This document shows, one piece after another, positions 5,945 to 6,537 of a stretch of DNA of 6,537 nt. Every line of letters starts with the position of its first letter. The first letter of the stretch is position 1. The DNA is taken from contig JAJQHI010000217.1 of the NCBI GenBank assembly GCA_021199825.1, positions 1-6,537 on the forward strand. The letters run 5' to 3'. A program made the position numbers and the translations under genes. The stretch is from Bacillota bacterium. Lineage in GTDB: Bacteria > Bacillota > Clostridia > Oscillospirales > CAG-272. The notes under the pieces are model-generated. The model did not search any database. It was given only the letters and a program-made list of their open reading frames with translations, and was not told the DNA's origin.

Positions 5945-6537
5945 GCCTCCTCAAAGTTATCGCTGTCGCGGTAATATGGGTCAATCATATATTTTTTGAT
6001 TACGGGGAAGGCGGCATATGTCTCAATTGCCAAAAGCATCGCCGGAACTATTACAAACGGAAGAATAATTCCGAGCGGGATGAACACCGCGAAGAGAAGA
6101 TAATTGAACGCCAGCACTATAATAAAGCCTATAACAGCCATAATGTTGCGTTTAATGCCGAGAATCGAGAAGATCAAGGAATTTTTGAATATCTTGAATA
6201 TCGAAAGGTCAAAGGTTATCATGATGTGATACATGTAAAACCTCATCATCATGTAAACCACGAACATCAAAAGCGAAATGAAGAACAATATAAGCATCAT
6301 ATATGAGTCGTCGTTTATTTCCGCTAAGAAGAACGTGACGTCGTTGTAGAGCAGGAAGATCAAAAGCAGGTCAAGTATACTCATAATCAGGCTCTGACGC
6401 AGATTTCGCTTAATCGTGTGCCAAAAGTCGCTCCACAGGAAAACAGGCTCGCCCCTCAGCATGTTTCTCAAAATATAAGTGACGCCCGCGGTCACAGGAC
6501 CAAATGTCAGAAGCACAAGCGCCGTCAGGAATAAAAA
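5869..6537 (-). CDS. YesL/DUF624-like integral membrane protein, 5'-truncated by window edge
   Basis: There are 222 readable residues and the frame stays open to the right edge, so the true start lies beyond 6537. The in-frame GTG at 6516 is internal: codons before it read FLFLTAL and continue the first membrane helix (FLFLTALVLLTFGPVTAGVT), which resembles the conserved N-terminal helix of YesL-like proteins. WSDFWHTIKRNLRQSLI follows, matching the amphipathic F-x-x-N-x-x-Q segment of that family. Further hydrophobic segments include SLIMSILDLLLIFLLY, MMLILFFISLLMFVVYMMM and a long pair around FIIVLAFNYLLFAVFIPLGIILPFVIVPAML. The cytoplasmic-type tail is strongly acidic (DDEEEEDEE). B. subtilis yesL belongs to the rhamnogalacturonan-utilisation cluster, but the molecular role of the family is not established. 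The gene converges on the PF06541 gene and shares its last 76 bp with it. No dedicated terminator follows within the next 400 bases other than the hairpin at 5436-5465. Confidence 0.78.
   Translation of the reverse strand, partial: FLFLTALVLLTFGPVTAGVTYILRNMLRGEPVFLWSDFWHTIKRNLRQSLIMSILDLLLIFLLYNDVTFFLAEINDDSYMMLILFFISLLMFVVYMMMRFYMYHIMITFDLSIFKIFKNSLIFSILGIKRNIMAVIGFIIVLAFNYLLFAVFIPLGIILPFVIVPAMLLAIETYAAFPVIKKYMIDPYYRDSDNFEEAYGDDEEEEDEESGLSELPEGSSGE

Noticed and set aside
5590..5999. Two additional + strand open frames of 80 and 103 residues
   Set aside because: They overlap the PF06541 gene in other frames, are rich in Cys/His/Arg/Pro without domain features, and have no ribosome sites.
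6516..6537. GTG at 6516 as start of the YesL-like gene
   Set aside because: In-frame hydrophobic codons (FLFLTAL) continue to the window edge and complete the first membrane helix, so the gene starts outside the window.

Overview
The window reads as a chromosomal segment of an anaerobic Bacillota (most likely Clostridia, possibly a gut or rumen member). The evidence is strong AAGGAGG/GGAGG ribosome binding sites, tightly packed co-directional genes, and three families common in Clostridia: AEC-type permeases, PF06541 small membrane proteins and YesL/DUF624 proteins. Base composition is roughly balanced. No 16S or other marker is present, so this placement is an inference.

Positions 2-5377 (+) look like the downstream part of one L-rhamnose catabolic operon. 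In order they hold the 3' portion of a TIM-barrel sugar epimerase/isomerase gene, a second TIM-barrel (PF01261) gene, rhamnulokinase rhaB, L-rhamnose isomerase rhaA and an AEC-family permease. Junctions are +14, -4, +18 and +5 bp, with no room for internal promoters, so cotranscription and translational coupling are likely. RhaA converts L-rhamnose to L-rhamnulose and RhaB phosphorylates it to L-rhamnulose-1-phosphate. The aldolase RhaD, a mutarotase, an uptake system and a regulator are not in the window; the operon is cut at its 5' end and they may lie upstream. The two PF01261 proteins and the AEC permease are the less usual members, and their substrates cannot be read from sequence.

Positions 5378-5473 hold a perfect 12-bp hairpin with a 5-T run, the probable operon terminator. 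The 3' arm of that hairpin also carries the Shine-Dalgarno sequence of the next gene.

Positions 5474-5944 (+) encode a four-helix membrane protein of the PF06541 type. It converges on, and overlaps by 76 bp, a minus-strand gene (5869 to the window edge) for a YesL/DUF624-like membrane protein with an acidic tail. In the overlap the two reading frames face each other wobble-to-wobble, so the Ser9 run on one strand is the Asp/Glu run on the other.

No RNA genes, CRISPR arrays, insertion sequences or phage genes were seen. No clearly undescribed system is evident. The most unusual points are the hairpin/RBS junction, the mirrored overlapping tails and the non-canonical members of the rha operon.
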